From Pedobacter namyangjuensis (GTDB lineage Bacteria; Bacteroidota; Bacteroidia; Sphingobacteriales; Sphingobacteriaceae): DNA of 64,000 nt. Shown here one piece after another: positions 51,236 through 61,682 of this stretch (the first letter of the stretch is position 1; every line of letters starts with the position of its first letter). Below the pieces are notes generated by a model, which did not search any database, had not been told where the DNA came from, and saw nothing but the letters and a program-made list of their open reading frames with translations. The DNA lies in the NCBI RefSeq assembly GCF_003313325.1, contig NZ_QMHQ01000002.1, positions 682,001 through 746,000 of the forward strand. Reading direction: 5' to 3'. The translations under genes and the position numbers were made by a program.

Positions 51236-54200
51236 TTAAAAGTTGATATCTAAACCAAAGGTGTATTTTTTAGGAATTGGGTAACCTGCGCCACTGTATT
51301 CCCCATAAGCATTAACGGCTTCCGCATCAGGTAAGCGCTTAGATTGTTGGAACATCGCCACATTATCTGCTACCGCATAGAATTTAACAGCACCTAAACC
51401 GAGCCTCTTAACGACATTTGGATTCAGCTGGTAATTCAGCATTACACTCTTGATTCTAAAATATCCACCTTTTTCTAGAAAAAAACTCTGCGAGCTCACA
51501 TAGTAATACCTACGGCTATCAATATCATATTTGGCATATTGAGCTTGGTCGCCCTGCTGCCTCCAAATATTCAATCGGTCTAAGTCGGCAATAGAAAAAT
51601 TTGCAAAATTGTTTCTGCTTGATGCAGAGGTTGAAAACCTGTCTGACTCAAACAAGTTCAATACATCTCTATCGAAAGTAAATGTACAGAAGACATTTAG
51701 GGTGAAATTTTTATAGCTGATGTTATTAGTAAAACCCCCAGTCCATTTTGGATTTGGGTCGCCCATCGGCACTTTATCTGGATTAATACCGTCATTAAAT
51801 GGATCAATATTATAATCACCATCCAAATCCGCTAAATAAAAATCGCCAGCTCTAAAAGCATTTCCTGATGCACCGTATCGTTCACCAGTATGCGGATTAA
51901 CAGGCACATCGCTATCAGTGGCAAAAACACCTCTAGTTCTATACAAGTAAAAAGCATTAATCGGCGACCCAACACTTAAAATATGTGATTTATCAAATCT
52001 GCCTTGCTGTAAAACCAAATCTCTGCCTCCATTCGGCAAACTCATAATGGCATTTTTGTTATAAGAAATATTAAATCTCGTGTTCCATTTAATTAAACTT
52101 TTTGATGGTAAAGGATTTGCAGAGAATGCAATTTCGGCACCGCTGTTTCTTACACCAATAGAATTGGTAAGTGCTCTATCATAACCGGTGGTTACTGGCA
52201 ACGCCACGCTAAAAAGCTGCAAGGTGTTCTCTTTGTTATATACGTCGAAAGACATGGTATATTTACCGTTGTTCAGTTCCATATCGGTACCAAAGTTCCA
52301 TTGCATAGAACGCTCCCAACTAATGTTATTCTGCGCTACACCATCGTAAAAGTTTGGCGTAATGGCAGTCACGCCATTATATGACGTCGCACCATCATTG
52401 CCAGGATAGTTGCCCGCATTAACATTATATAAGCTATATTGCAAATAGTTCGGCATGTTACTATTACCTGTTAAACCAATACTGCCTCTTATCTTCACTA
52501 AAGAGAAAGCTTTAAATCTGTCTTTGAAGAAATTCTCTTCAGATAATAACCAAGCAGCTGAGGCTGATGGGAAAAAGCCCCACTTGCTATTGCTTCCAAA
52601 TCGAGAAGAACCATCTGCCCTTCCAGTTAAACCTATGATATATTTGCTATCGAAGTCGTATGACAGTCGCCCATAAAACGAAGCAAATCCATTAGACTGA
52701 TAATCACTAGAAGCATAGGTATTTCTTTGCTGAAAACCAGTTACTACTTGTATGGCATCAGAAACGCCTTGGTAAGCGCTCATTTGCGAGATTCTAGTTT
52801 GATTGAAACTTGCTTCTTGCCCCACCACCACATTTAAGTTATGCTTACCATAATTATCGATGTAACTCAAATAGTTGTTAGTACGTAAATTCAATACATT
52901 GCTCGAGAAACTAGATGCGGAGTTACCATTATAGTTTTCTAAAGCACTGGCTACGCTGAGATCTCTTCTGGCATTGGTACCAACATAATTAGACTGCGAG
53001 GTAAACTGGAATTTCTTGCTAAACTCATAACCTAGGTTTAATCCTACATTCAATTGGTTATCAACATTCTCGTCGTTATTAGCGTTGTAGCGACCTAAAA
53101 ACAAATCCCTCTTCGCATTAGATAAATTGAGTAAAGAGGATGGCATATCGCCAGCCCCTAAATTTACTGGGCTGCTGTTGCTCCCGTTACCCCTGGCCCT
53201 ATTCGCCCTTGAGAAATATAAAATAGGATTAATAAGCAACTTCTCCTTTAGTGCCCTTGCCTGCAAATTTAAACGTGTACTGTAACGCGTAAAACCAGTA
53301 GCTTTAATAATACCGTCTTCATCATAATAGTTTCCGCTAAAACGATAGGTCATACCTCCTAGCCCACCTCCGGCCAGGCTCACATCCGTACTTCTGATAA
53401 AACCCGTTTGGTAAAACATATCCTGCCAGTTGGTATTTCCGTTAAACGCAGGATTCAAACTGTCCGTTAACAAAAATGGCAAATCCCTAATCTGCGAATA
53501 GTCCAGCTGCGCCTCCAAAATGGCCATTTTTTGTCTACGCTCTACCGAACCTAAAGTTACATCTCTAAGTTCTGGTCTTTGGTTTAGCCCAGCCCAACTT
53601 GATATGGCAACCCTAGGCTCGCTATTGGTTCCTTTTTTAGTAGTAATTAAGATTACGCCGTTAGCCGCTGTAGCACCATAGATAGCAGTAGCCGAAGCGT
53701 CTTTTAGTACGTCGATAGATTCAATATCATTCGGGTTTAATCCAGCCAAATAATTGGCACCGGTTCCGACCCCTGGCGACACATATAGATCTGTAGGTTG
53801 CGGAACACCATCAATTACGTAAAGCGGAGAGCTCAGGACATTGATAGCGTCGTCACTATAATTTAGGTTGACCGCACTTGATCCACGCACAGATACGGTT
53901 GGCGAACCGCCGGGCATACCCGAAAAGTTCTGTACGTTTACCCCTGCCAAACGGCCCTGCAGCAACTGGTCAAAGCTGGCAGCTGGCAAGTTGGCCAATT
54001 CCTTTCCAGATATACTTGAAATAGCACCCGTACTTTTCTTTCTGGTAGTTTGCTGATAACCAATGATTACCACATCATTCAAGTTGCTCATGTTTTCTTC
54101 CAGTTTAACATTAATGGTCTTTTTGCCATCAATTTTAATCTCTTGGGCTTTAAAGCCCATAAAAGTAAACACCAAAGTGCCATCAGCCGGAGCAGAAAGC

Positions 54201-54382
54201 GAGAAAGCACCATTGGCACCGGTTGAAGTACCATTTTTTGTTCCTTTTACCACGACAGAAACACCGCCTACAGGTTGGTTGGTATCGTCATTTACCACAC
54301 CAGTCACCGTAATGTTCTGTCCATAGGCAGTAAAGCTGAGCAAACAACCTATTATCAGTACAATAAAGTATTTGTGTTTCAT
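51236..54382 (-). CDS. SusC/RagA TonB-linked outer-membrane transporter
   Basis: Protein of 1048 residues: signal peptide, an N-terminal carboxypeptidase-regulatory-like domain (about 22-105: VTGVVNDDTNQPVGGVSVVV), a TonB-dependent plug (VNVQNFSGMPGGSPTVSVRG, SSPLYVIDGVPQP, ATAIYGATAANGVILITTKK) and a beta-barrel ending in TFGLDINF. It is the energised channel that imports oligomers presented by SusD. It belongs to a minus-strand group (metallopeptidase, SusC, SusD, FAS1, DUF5007-like). No ECF sigma/anti-sigma pair is seen beside it. Confidence 0.97.
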   Translation of the reverse strand: MKHKYFIVLIIGCLLSFTAYGQNITVTGVVNDDTNQPVGGVSVVVKGTKNGTSTGANGAFSLSAPADGTLVFTFMGFKAQEIKIDGKKTINVKLEENMSNLNDVVIIGYQQTTRKKSTGAISSISGKELANLPAASFDQLLQGRLAGVNVQNFSGMPGGSPTVSVRGSSAVNLNYSDDAINVLSSPLYVIDGVPQPTDLYVSPGVGTGANYLAGLNPNDIESIDVLKDASATAIYGATAANGVILITTKKGTNSEPRVAISSWAGLNQRPELRDVTLGSVERRQKMAILEAQLDYSQIRDLPFLLTDSLNPAFNGNTNWQDMFYQTGFIRSTDVSLAGGGLGGMTYRFSGNYYDEDGIIKATGFTRYSTRLNLQARALKEKLLINPILYFSRANRARGNGSNSSPVNLGAGDMPSSLLNLSNAKRDLFLGRYNANNDENVDNQLNVGLNLGYEFSKKFQFTSQSNYVGTNARRDLSVASALENYNGNSASSFSSNVLNLRTNNYLSYIDNYGKHNLNVVVGQEASFNQTRISQMSAYQGVSDAIQVVTGFQQRNTYASSDYQSNGFASFYGRLSYDFDSKYIIGLTGRADGSSRFGSNSKWGFFPSASAAWLLSEENFFKDRFKAFSLVKIRGSIGLTGNSNMPNYLQYSLYNVNAGNYPGNDGATSYNGVTAITPNFYDGVAQNNISWERSMQWNFGTDMELNNGKYTMSFDVYNKENTLQLFSVALPVTTGYDRALTNSIGVRNSGAEIAFSANPLPSKSLIKWNTRFNISYNKNAIMSLPNGGRDLVLQQGRFDKSHILSVGSPINAFYLYRTRGVFATDSDVPVNPHTGERYGASGNAFRAGDFYLADLDGDYNIDPFNDGINPDKVPMGDPNPKWTGGFTNNISYKNFTLNVFCTFTFDRDVLNLFESDRFSTSASSRNNFANFSIADLDRLNIWRQQGDQAQYAKYDIDSRRYYYVSSQSFFLEKGGYFRIKSVMLNYQLNPNVVKRLGLGAVKFYAVADNVAMFQQSKRLPDAEAVNAYGEYSGAGYPIPKKYTFGLDINF

Positions 54383-54469
54383 AAATTGTCAAATTTTGGT
54401 TTAATCGCCTTGGCGATGTAAATAAGGTTAGTAGTCATTTTTATATAGTTTTATTGGTTGTGTTGGTTT

Positions 54470-55318
54470 TTATTTTACAGTGGGAGGCATCACCGCATCA
54501 CCGTAAACGCTATGCAGCACTTGGTAGAATTCAGGATCGTAGGTTTTCAGCAGCGCTCTGGTATTTACATGGTTATGCGTCCCATCCCCTGTCTCAGGAC
54601 CTCTCCCGTTCAGGTTGAAATAACTCTGCACGCCCTCCGCCCAATATTCGCTCGCATTGGAAATGGCGTAGGTGTTGGTCCACAAACCTTTGGCTTTCGC
54701 CCTGCCCCAGATAGCAGCGATGTTAGCCTTGAATCCTGGATAAAGCTTGTCCAGTCCAAAGTCGATAACCGCATGGCCGAACTCATGGATCACAATATTC
54801 TCTGTCGGATACCGGTCAAAGGTATTGTTCAGGATATCGCCCATATGTATCCCGCAGCTCGCCCCGGGCGCATTAGGACCATAACCTCCTGCATACCTGG
54901 TCGCATCCCAGGCGGGATCCCAGCCCGGAATTACATCTGGATATTCCTCGTTGCCGAAAATTACGACATGTATCCTTTGCTGCCTGAGCATGTTCAGCAG
55001 GGCCGGCGTATTGGCAATGTAGCTGCACTGCAGCTTGGCTTGCATCAGGGCATTATCTGATACGTTTTTGCCCGCTACAATAGCGATACTATTTTCTAGT
55101 GTGGTGCCTAACATCACATATTTTTTGTAGTAATCTCTTGAGAGCTTAAAAAGTGTGATTTCGCTCTCCGGAATTGCCAAAGGATCTTGTGCTACGGGTT
55201 CTGGCCCAAAATCCTCTACAATGTCCACCACCTCTGGTTCTTGGTTAGCTTTATCCTTTTCACAGGACAACGATAGCATCGCCAATGCGGCGGCTAAAAA
55301 CAGGTGTCTTTTTTTCAT
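54470..55318 (-). CDS. Zinc metallopeptidase-like lipoprotein (HExxH)
   Basis: Lipoprotein of 282 residues: signal with lipobox LSLSC, then EKDKANQEPEVVDIVEDFG. The zinc site is ENIVIHEFGHAVIDFGL (HEFGH), and a probable third ligand Glu lies in NASEYWAEGVQSYFN. It resembles gluzincin-type secreted metallopeptidases of Bacteroidetes. It lies 87 bp upstream of susC on the same strand, so it is likely to cut proteins before peptide or glycopeptide uptake by SusCD. The substrate is inferred only from context. Confidence 0.82.
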   Translation of the reverse strand: MKKRHLFLAAALAMLSLSCEKDKANQEPEVVDIVEDFGPEPVAQDPLAIPESEITLFKLSRDYYKKYVMLGTTLENSIAIVAGKNVSDNALMQAKLQCSYIANTPALLNMLRQQRIHVVIFGNEEYPDVIPGWDPAWDATRYAGGYGPNAPGASCGIHMGDILNNTFDRYPTENIVIHEFGHAVIDFGLDKLYPGFKANIAAIWGRAKAKGLWTNTYAISNASEYWAEGVQSYFNLNGRGPETGDGTHNHVNTRALLKTYDPEFYQVLHSVYGDAVMPPTVK

Positions 55319-55747
55319 TCTTTTTTTGTTTGGGTTAGTATCTGTTAAGCTCGTTAGGAAAGGTTAATCCTGCCCTATTCTAATTGCCGGGTAGACTTCG
55401 TTTTCTGGCGTGAGCGATGAGATGGTTAATGCGACTGTCTTCTGGACGGGACAATTGGCAAATTGCTTGACTGATAGTTTCATAACGTTTAGGATTGTGG
55501 TTCGTTTAATATTAATCGTCAGATTAACATTCATAAATTTAGCGAGGCAAATCCTGTTTATTAATGAATATTTTACCATATACCAACTAAATCTTAACCC
55601 TAATATTTTTAGGCAGAAAAAAGCATAAACAGCCTAGTAAACAACGCACCGGATTTCACCTGATCGATAGCAGTATCAGCTGAAGAGGAAACGTGAAAAG
55701 GAAGATGTTGGGCAAATTGGCTCTGGCAGCCTACAGTGGCAGCTTGC
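55319..55747. other. Intergenic region before the SusCD group
   Basis: 429 bp between the end of the GH43 gene and the metallopeptidase gene, both on the minus strand. The promoter for the SusCD group should be here; no TAnnTTTG/TTG pair was convincing. One short frame is listed separately at 55364-55483. Confidence 0.45.
55364..55483 (-). CDS. Possible 39-residue peptide ORF
   Basis: A frame of 39 residues (starting MKLSVKQFANCPVQKTVALT and ending IRIGQD) lies 45 bp upstream of the metallopeptidase gene on the same strand. It is polar, with one Cys and no signal peptide. The composition is protein-like but nothing is recognised, so it may be chance or a leader peptide. Confidence 0.25.
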   Translation of the reverse strand: MKLSVKQFANCPVQKTVALTISSLTPENEVYPAIRIGQD

Positions 55748-58700
55748 TTATTTGTGGTGGTCTTTTTGAAAAACCGTAAAGTTCTTGAAGGTGGCAAAAC
55801 CATCCTGCTTGCCATAGCTGGCCTGGTAAACCCCTACTTCAACCGACTGTCCTTCCATATCTGGCCTATCGATCACTCCGCCGGGCAACACCTGCCAAGC
55901 TTTACCGTCGTTGCTCGCCCTAGCATAAAAAACATTTCCCGAACGCTCAATCTGCAGGTGCTTATAGAATTTGAATGCAGTATTATTGTTGGTCTGCTTG
56001 CGTCCTTCTGCTCCAAAATCGGTAACCATGTTGCCAATCCCCCAACCCAGCAGCACGCTGTTTTGGATCAAGTCAAATTCTTTATTGGTTGACTTAATCA
56101 TTAGTCCGGCATCATTGGCACCCTTAACTTTATTTTCGGCCAGGCCACTTAGGTCCACAACATTTACTTCGGCAACAAAATCACCTTTGACCTTTTTAAA
56201 AATAAAAGGCCCTTTTCCAGCGGTACCGTCCCAATAAGTATCCGATGATGCTAATTTTAACAGGCCATTTTTTTGCACAAGTTCCGTCGCACTACCCAGG
56301 GTACCATCCCAGCCGGTATCCTTGATTCCATCAATTACAGCATTGTAATCTCTGCCAACCTTGCTTTCAAAAACAACAAACTGATTTCTCGAGGTATTTA
56401 CAGAAGCCCCTGGTTTGGAGGCTGCAATATTGCCGAAGTTATCCTTTGCTAGAACTTGGTATGAATAGCTTTGGTCCGCGTTTAGGCCAAAAGCATAATA
56501 CTGCTGGTCTTCATTCCATCCGGCAAGATCCCCGCCCTGTTCGGCAAAGGCATATTTGATAACTTTTCCCGGCAGTCCGCTAGCCCTGGCGGACATCACG
56601 GCAATATGAGGTGTGATTGCAAGTGGTTTTTTAATGAACTCTAGCGCGTAAGCGCCCATGGGGCGTTCGCTTTTCCAGTTTTGATAGCTTGCCGATGCCA
56701 CATTGGGCAGGTAGGCATAATCATAAACAACAAGAGAGGCGATTGCAATAGCTCCCTTGACCGCTTTTATAGTCAATTTCGGAATCCCACCTTTAACAGT
56801 TTCGACCGAAGATTTACCTTGCGGCAAGCCGTTGAAATAGGTTTGATGTTTTGTACCGTCAAAAACATGCACCACATGTTGCCACTTCCCGTTTCCGTTC
56901 AAACGCAGTTGGTTATTTTTATCCGCCGGCCAGGTGATTTGCGCGGAAGCGCTTTCGGCTGCGCAAAACTGGGTAATGATGGTGTAGGCTTTGCCTGATT
57001 TGGCCACTGGGGCGGTTTTGTCAAATACTAAAAACTCCCCAGGCTCCACACTTACTGCTGCTAGATCCTCCACAGCCTTCAATTGTGCATTGCCCGTTAA
57101 ACCACCACTTCGTTCGCCCTCGTTTTTCCATGATGTCAATTTGCCGTAAGGCAGATCGCCGGTGGCAAAATAATAGGGACTTTTAGCCTCAAAACTTGGC
57201 CTCGCCATTTGTTTGATCTCATCGGCTGCAAGGGGCATATCGTAAAGTTTCAAGGAAGCGAGTGCTCCGGAGAAATAAGCGTTGCCATCTGTCGTGCTTC
57301 CCAATAACATCCTGTCCAAATTAGCTATGAACAACATTTTCCGCTCTTGCTTTTCCAAAACACCGTCTACGTAAAGCCGCTCCATTGTGCCATCGAAAAC
57401 CAATGCTAGGTGATGCCACTTTCCCGCTTCGGGCACTTTTTTAAAGCCCATATCCGCCCAGCCCCAATGTGTGGCAGCGCCCCATTTTTTATTGCTTCCG
57501 TAGCCTAAACCACCGTTGCTCAGGTCATTGCCGCCACGTTTTGTCCAGCAAACAATAGGTTCTTCGTCTTCTACCGTGGGATTGTATACCCAGGTTGCCA
57601 CCGTAAAGCTGCTATTGCCTTTCAGAGACGATGGTGCTAAAAAATCAGACCTCAGCACCGTTTTACCCGAAAACAAAACAGCCTTTTTACCTCCAATCAT
57701 TGAAACTAATGGTGCTTGCGACCCACTTGGCACAAAACCGCCATTTAAACTACCGGCATTTTTCCACTGCGCTACACTGCTGCCGATAGCTAAGTTCCTT
57801 GCATCTAAATCTACCGCCAAACCATAAGGTTTACTAACTGGCTGGCGGTTGTTTTTCTGCGCATTAACCTGTGCCAAAGGCTTGTACGCATTGTTGTCGA
57901 ATACCTTAATATTCCAAATTGCTTTATTTATACCCGGATATTCGGTACCTGTTATCGTGATCTTAATAAATCTGGCTTTTACATCTCCAGCGTCAATCAT
58001 CGGGCTACCATGTATGGTATTTTTGGTTCTATCTGCAAAGGTTTTCCAAGTTTTTCCATCCACAGACGTAGAGATTTTATACTGATAAAACCAAGTAGCA
58101 TACTCAAATTGCGTGTGCACACTTTTAACCATGCTAACCTTGCCTAAATCCAATTGCAGCCAAGCTTCGCTAACATTGTCTTTTGGTTTCCATAACGTTC
58201 CGTTGTTGTTATCTGTAGCAAAGCTGGACTTAAAATCTGCACTGTAGAAAGAAGATGCTGTAGTTTTTGACATGTAAGCCAAATCACGCGACGGATTTTC
58301 GTTCTTGCCCAAATAACCTATGCCATTGTGGCTAGGTTCTATTTTTAGGATATTTCCTTCGGCATCAAAATGCATTTCATCAGCTACAACTTGCCTATGA
58401 TAGCCACCTTCAGAATTTGGATTGTTATGCCTGTGGTAAATCATGTAAAACCTGTTTCCTTCTTGTAGTACAGATTGATGGCCTGGGCCATGAACAGAGC
58501 CATCGGCATTGGTAGCGATAATTGGATTATTTTTACCGAAAGTAAATGGTCCCATCGGTCCGGTTTTACTCATTGCATACTGTACACGGTAAGTGCCATC
58601 TTCGCACCTTCCAGAAGAATAGGTTAGGTAATAGATGCCATTGCGCTTGAACATAAATGGTGCCTCAAAAAACTCCTTGGCAACGGTATTAGGAATTTGA

Positions 58701-59269
58701 GCCAGTTTTGAGAACGATTTCATATCGGCATTCAACAACCCAACGCCAGCACCATGGTCGGGATAAATCCCCCAAGTACCCCAGTGCATATAAAATTTGC
58801 CGTCATCATCCCTGAAAGTTTGTGCATCAAGCGTAATTACATTTGGCACCAAAAAATTAGGCACAACAGCTTTACCCGCTGGAAGTAAAGAGGTCCACGG
58901 CCCAACCGGTGAATCCGACGAGGCGCCGAAGATCTCCACAGGCTGACTATAGTACAAATAAAATTTACCATCATTGCCTTTAGCTACATCTGGTGCCCAG
59001 TAATTGCGGGTGGTTGGCCAGTTCATATCCTGCAACGACCAGTTTACAAAGTCTTTTGATAGCCAAACCTGCGATGGACCATAGCCGCCGCCATTGCCAT
59101 CTGTAGTTGCATAGATATAGTAGGTATCTCCAAACTTTTTAATCGTTGGATCGGCAAAGTAGCCCGGAATCAACGGGTTGCCATTACCTGCTTTTTGATG
59201 TTGCTGCGCAACAGTCTGAATAGCTAGGGCAAATAAAAGGAAGAGAAAACAAACTATTTTTTTTTCCAT
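55748..59269 (-). CDS. Large multidomain GH43 glycoside hydrolase
   Basis: Exported enzyme of 1173 residues: signal peptide (1-21), GH43 five-blade domain (about 28-320) with catalytic base Asp40 (GYFADPTIKKFGD), Asp148 (VITLDAQTFRDDDG) and acid Glu202 (AKEFFEAPFMFKRNG), then an F5/8 type C discoidin domain (about 330-460). LamG-like sandwiches follow (about 490-680, and a weaker one to about 870), then a linker with fibronectin-like strands, and a C-terminal DUF1349-like sandwich (about 985-1170). GH43 enzymes cut arabinose- or xylose-containing glycans, and the sandwiches are likely carbohydrate binders. It follows the S9 peptidase gene by 15 bp, so the two form an operon. Confidence 0.92.
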   Translation of the reverse strand: MEKKIVCFLFLLFALAIQTVAQQHQKAGNGNPLIPGYFADPTIKKFGDTYYIYATTDGNGGGYGPSQVWLSKDFVNWSLQDMNWPTTRNYWAPDVAKGNDGKFYLYYSQPVEIFGASSDSPVGPWTSLLPAGKAVVPNFLVPNVITLDAQTFRDDDGKFYMHWGTWGIYPDHGAGVGLLNADMKSFSKLAQIPNTVAKEFFEAPFMFKRNGIYYLTYSSGRCEDGTYRVQYAMSKTGPMGPFTFGKNNPIIATNADGSVHGPGHQSVLQEGNRFYMIYHRHNNPNSEGGYHRQVVADEMHFDAEGNILKIEPSHNGIGYLGKNENPSRDLAYMSKTTASSFYSADFKSSFATDNNNGTLWKPKDNVSEAWLQLDLGKVSMVKSVHTQFEYATWFYQYKISTSVDGKTWKTFADRTKNTIHGSPMIDAGDVKARFIKITITGTEYPGINKAIWNIKVFDNNAYKPLAQVNAQKNNRQPVSKPYGLAVDLDARNLAIGSSVAQWKNAGSLNGGFVPSGSQAPLVSMIGGKKAVLFSGKTVLRSDFLAPSSLKGNSSFTVATWVYNPTVEDEEPIVCWTKRGGNDLSNGGLGYGSNKKWGAATHWGWADMGFKKVPEAGKWHHLALVFDGTMERLYVDGVLEKQERKMLFIANLDRMLLGSTTDGNAYFSGALASLKLYDMPLAADEIKQMARPSFEAKSPYYFATGDLPYGKLTSWKNEGERSGGLTGNAQLKAVEDLAAVSVEPGEFLVFDKTAPVAKSGKAYTIITQFCAAESASAQITWPADKNNQLRLNGNGKWQHVVHVFDGTKHQTYFNGLPQGKSSVETVKGGIPKLTIKAVKGAIAIASLVVYDYAYLPNVASASYQNWKSERPMGAYALEFIKKPLAITPHIAVMSARASGLPGKVIKYAFAEQGGDLAGWNEDQQYYAFGLNADQSYSYQVLAKDNFGNIAASKPGASVNTSRNQFVVFESKVGRDYNAVIDGIKDTGWDGTLGSATELVQKNGLLKLASSDTYWDGTAGKGPFIFKKVKGDFVAEVNVVDLSGLAENKVKGANDAGLMIKSTNKEFDLIQNSVLLGWGIGNMVTDFGAEGRKQTNNNTAFKFYKHLQIERSGNVFYARASNDGKAWQVLPGGVIDRPDMEGQSVEVGVYQASYGKQDGFATFKNFTVFQKDHHK

Positions 59270-59284
59270 GTTTTATCGGTTGAC

Positions 59285-61582
59285 TTACTTGGTTTGGCTA
59301 TTGGAATTGTTACGCGAAGGCGGATCGACCAGCAATAAGTGTTTTACAAAGAAATCCTTCTTCTTTCGTCTGCCGTAAGTTCCGCCATCGCTATGCCCCA
59401 TCCCCGGAATACTTAATATTTCAAAATCCTTGTTTGCCTTGATCAAGGCGTCCGCCATGCGATAGGTAGATTCTGGCGGCACATTGGTATCCGCTTCGCC
59501 AACAATTAATAAAAGGTTGCCCAGCAAATTGTGCGCATTGGTTACGTTGGATTGTTTGGCATAATGATCTCCTACCGGAAAGCCCATCCATTGCTCGTTC
59601 CACCATTGCTTGTCCACCCTGTTATCGTGGCAACCGCAGGCAGCAACACCAGCTTTATAAAATTCGGGATGAAACAACAAGGCACCAGCCGCATTTTGTC
59701 CGCCTGCAGATGTGCCGTACAAACCAACACGGTCAATATCGGCATTCGGATATTTTTTAGCCATGGCTTTCATCCACAAAATACGATCTGGAAAACCAGC
59801 ATCTGCCAAATTTTTCCAACAAACGTCATGAAACGCTTTAGACCTGTTGGCTGTACCCATTCCATCAATTTGCACGACAATAAAACCAAGTTCGGCAATA
59901 TTCTGCATCTCGCTGTTCGGCATAAAGTTTTTAGGCACAAAGCTATCTTGCGGACCCGCATAAATATTCTCTATAATCGGGTAGGTTTTGTCTTTATCCA
60001 TATTGGTTGGGAAACAAATTACACCCCAAATATCGGTTACCCCATCTCTTCCTTTAGCAACAAAAACTTCTGGCAATTTAATGCCTTTTTTCAAATACCG
60101 TTCCGCATCAACCCTTTCCAGTTCTTTTATTTTTTTGCCATCGGCAGTTTTTCTCAGTTCGATGACCGGAGGTACGTTTACCTGAGAATAGGTATCGATG
60201 TAAAATCTCCTATCGGGCGAAAAAGTAAGGCTATGGTTTCCTTTTTCTGGCGTTAAATCGATCATACCCTTACCATCAAAACCGATTCTATAGTAGTGGA
60301 TAAAATAAGGATCTTCATTTGCATTAACTCCACTGGCCCTGAACCAAATTTGTCTCTTTACAATGTCTACGCTATCTACCTCCCTAACTACCCAATTGCC
60401 CTTGGTAATTTGTTGCTGCTTACCAGTTAAGCTGTTTACCAAATAAAGATGCTGCCAGCCATTTTGCTCGCTGGTCCAAACAATCTCGTTGGTTTTTGGC
60501 AGATATCTCGTATAAATCCTATTCTCATAGATAAAGGTTTTCGTTTTTTCATCAATGATGTTTCGCGTCTTACCTGTAGCAACATCAACCTCGACTACGC
60601 GGAAACGCTGGTGGCCACGGTCAACTTTCTCAAAAGTATAGTACCTGTTATCCTTATCACGCCAGTTAATTACCGGGGCGCCAAAAAAATCTATCACATC
60701 GGTAGCTACTTTGGTCTGCTTTTTTGAAGCCACTTCAAAAACATAGGGTTGGTAGCTGGTAAATTCATCGCCCGGCTGGACATAGTCCTGTGATTTCAGT
60801 TCGCCTCTGGTGGTACCGGTTACCGAGCTTAAAATATGATGGACCTGTTTTGTCTTTTTTGGATCGATCAAATAGGCCACAATGGTCTTGCCATCTGGCG
60901 ACCAGGTTGCTTCGCCATAAGGTCGGGCCGTAGTACCATCGCTGGTCAGGGCAGTTTCGGTCTGATCGGCCAGGTTTTTTACAATCAGGTTTCCATCTTT
61001 TATCGAAATTTCCTGTTTGCCGTCGGGCGATTTGCGGGGCGTTCTAAACCCTGCCCACCTGGATCTTTTGTTTTGCAGCGGTCTTCTGATGTTGTGACGC
61101 AGATAAGTGGTATCGGTAGCCTGCTGGTACTGGTAGTCCGCCAAGTTGACTTTGTACCATTTACCATCTGCTTTTAGGGTTACCGCATTGCCATTATCGT
61201 TAAAAAACATTTCCATCAGGTTCAGTCTGCCTGGGGTTTGAGTTTTTCCCGTAGCTCTAGTTAACGCTGTAGCCAGTAGCTGATGATCGAACGCAGTTTT
61301 GGATGTTCCTGTCATTGCATCTACATACACAAACTGCCATGTTCTTTCCGGCATATTTTTCCTGTACCAAAAGGAATTGCCGCCTGAATGCCATACCGGC
61401 GATATGTCGTTATTGGAAACCACGTTCCTGAGCACCGTATCCAGCGCAGCAGCTTTGGCAAAACTGGCTAAAAGCTCCTGTTGACTGGGCTTATAGGCTA
61501 CCAGATTTGCCATTTGCGCATTTGCACCAAGCGAAAGCCAGCACATGAAAGCGGCAGCATGTAGAAAAGATTTTAACTTCAT
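59285..61582 (-). CDS. S9-family (DPP4-like) prolyl peptidase
   Basis: Exported peptidase of 765 residues: signal (SFLHAAAFMCWLSLGANAQ), an eight-bladed propeller (about 40-500, with SPDGKQEISIKDGNLI and SPDGKTIVAY-like blade motifs) and an alpha/beta-hydrolase domain. The nucleophile Ser625 lies in GLYGTSAGGQNAAG, the Asp in VGEADTNVPPES and the His in PGMGHSDGG. It should release dipeptides, often after Pro, in the periplasm. Operon partner of the GH43 gene. With the metallopeptidase, the amino-acid permease and the DUF885 gene it points to peptide use. Confidence 0.93.
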   Translation of the reverse strand: MKLKSFLHAAAFMCWLSLGANAQMANLVAYKPSQQELLASFAKAAALDTVLRNVVSNNDISPVWHSGGNSFWYRKNMPERTWQFVYVDAMTGTSKTAFDHQLLATALTRATGKTQTPGRLNLMEMFFNDNGNAVTLKADGKWYKVNLADYQYQQATDTTYLRHNIRRPLQNKRSRWAGFRTPRKSPDGKQEISIKDGNLIVKNLADQTETALTSDGTTARPYGEATWSPDGKTIVAYLIDPKKTKQVHHILSSVTGTTRGELKSQDYVQPGDEFTSYQPYVFEVASKKQTKVATDVIDFFGAPVINWRDKDNRYYTFEKVDRGHQRFRVVEVDVATGKTRNIIDEKTKTFIYENRIYTRYLPKTNEIVWTSEQNGWQHLYLVNSLTGKQQQITKGNWVVREVDSVDIVKRQIWFRASGVNANEDPYFIHYYRIGFDGKGMIDLTPEKGNHSLTFSPDRRFYIDTYSQVNVPPVIELRKTADGKKIKELERVDAERYLKKGIKLPEVFVAKGRDGVTDIWGVICFPTNMDKDKTYPIIENIYAGPQDSFVPKNFMPNSEMQNIAELGFIVVQIDGMGTANRSKAFHDVCWKNLADAGFPDRILWMKAMAKKYPNADIDRVGLYGTSAGGQNAAGALLFHPEFYKAGVAACGCHDNRVDKQWWNEQWMGFPVGDHYAKQSNVTNAHNLLGNLLLIVGEADTNVPPESTYRMADALIKANKDFEILSIPGMGHSDGGTYGRRKKKDFFVKHLLLVDPPSRNNSNSQTK

Positions 61583-61682
61583 TAGATTACGTATGATAAA
61601 ATATAAATATAGCGCACCCCGAACGCTGTAGAAGCCTGCATATTAACGGATAATGGTACGGTATTAACATGTTAAAGGAGGT

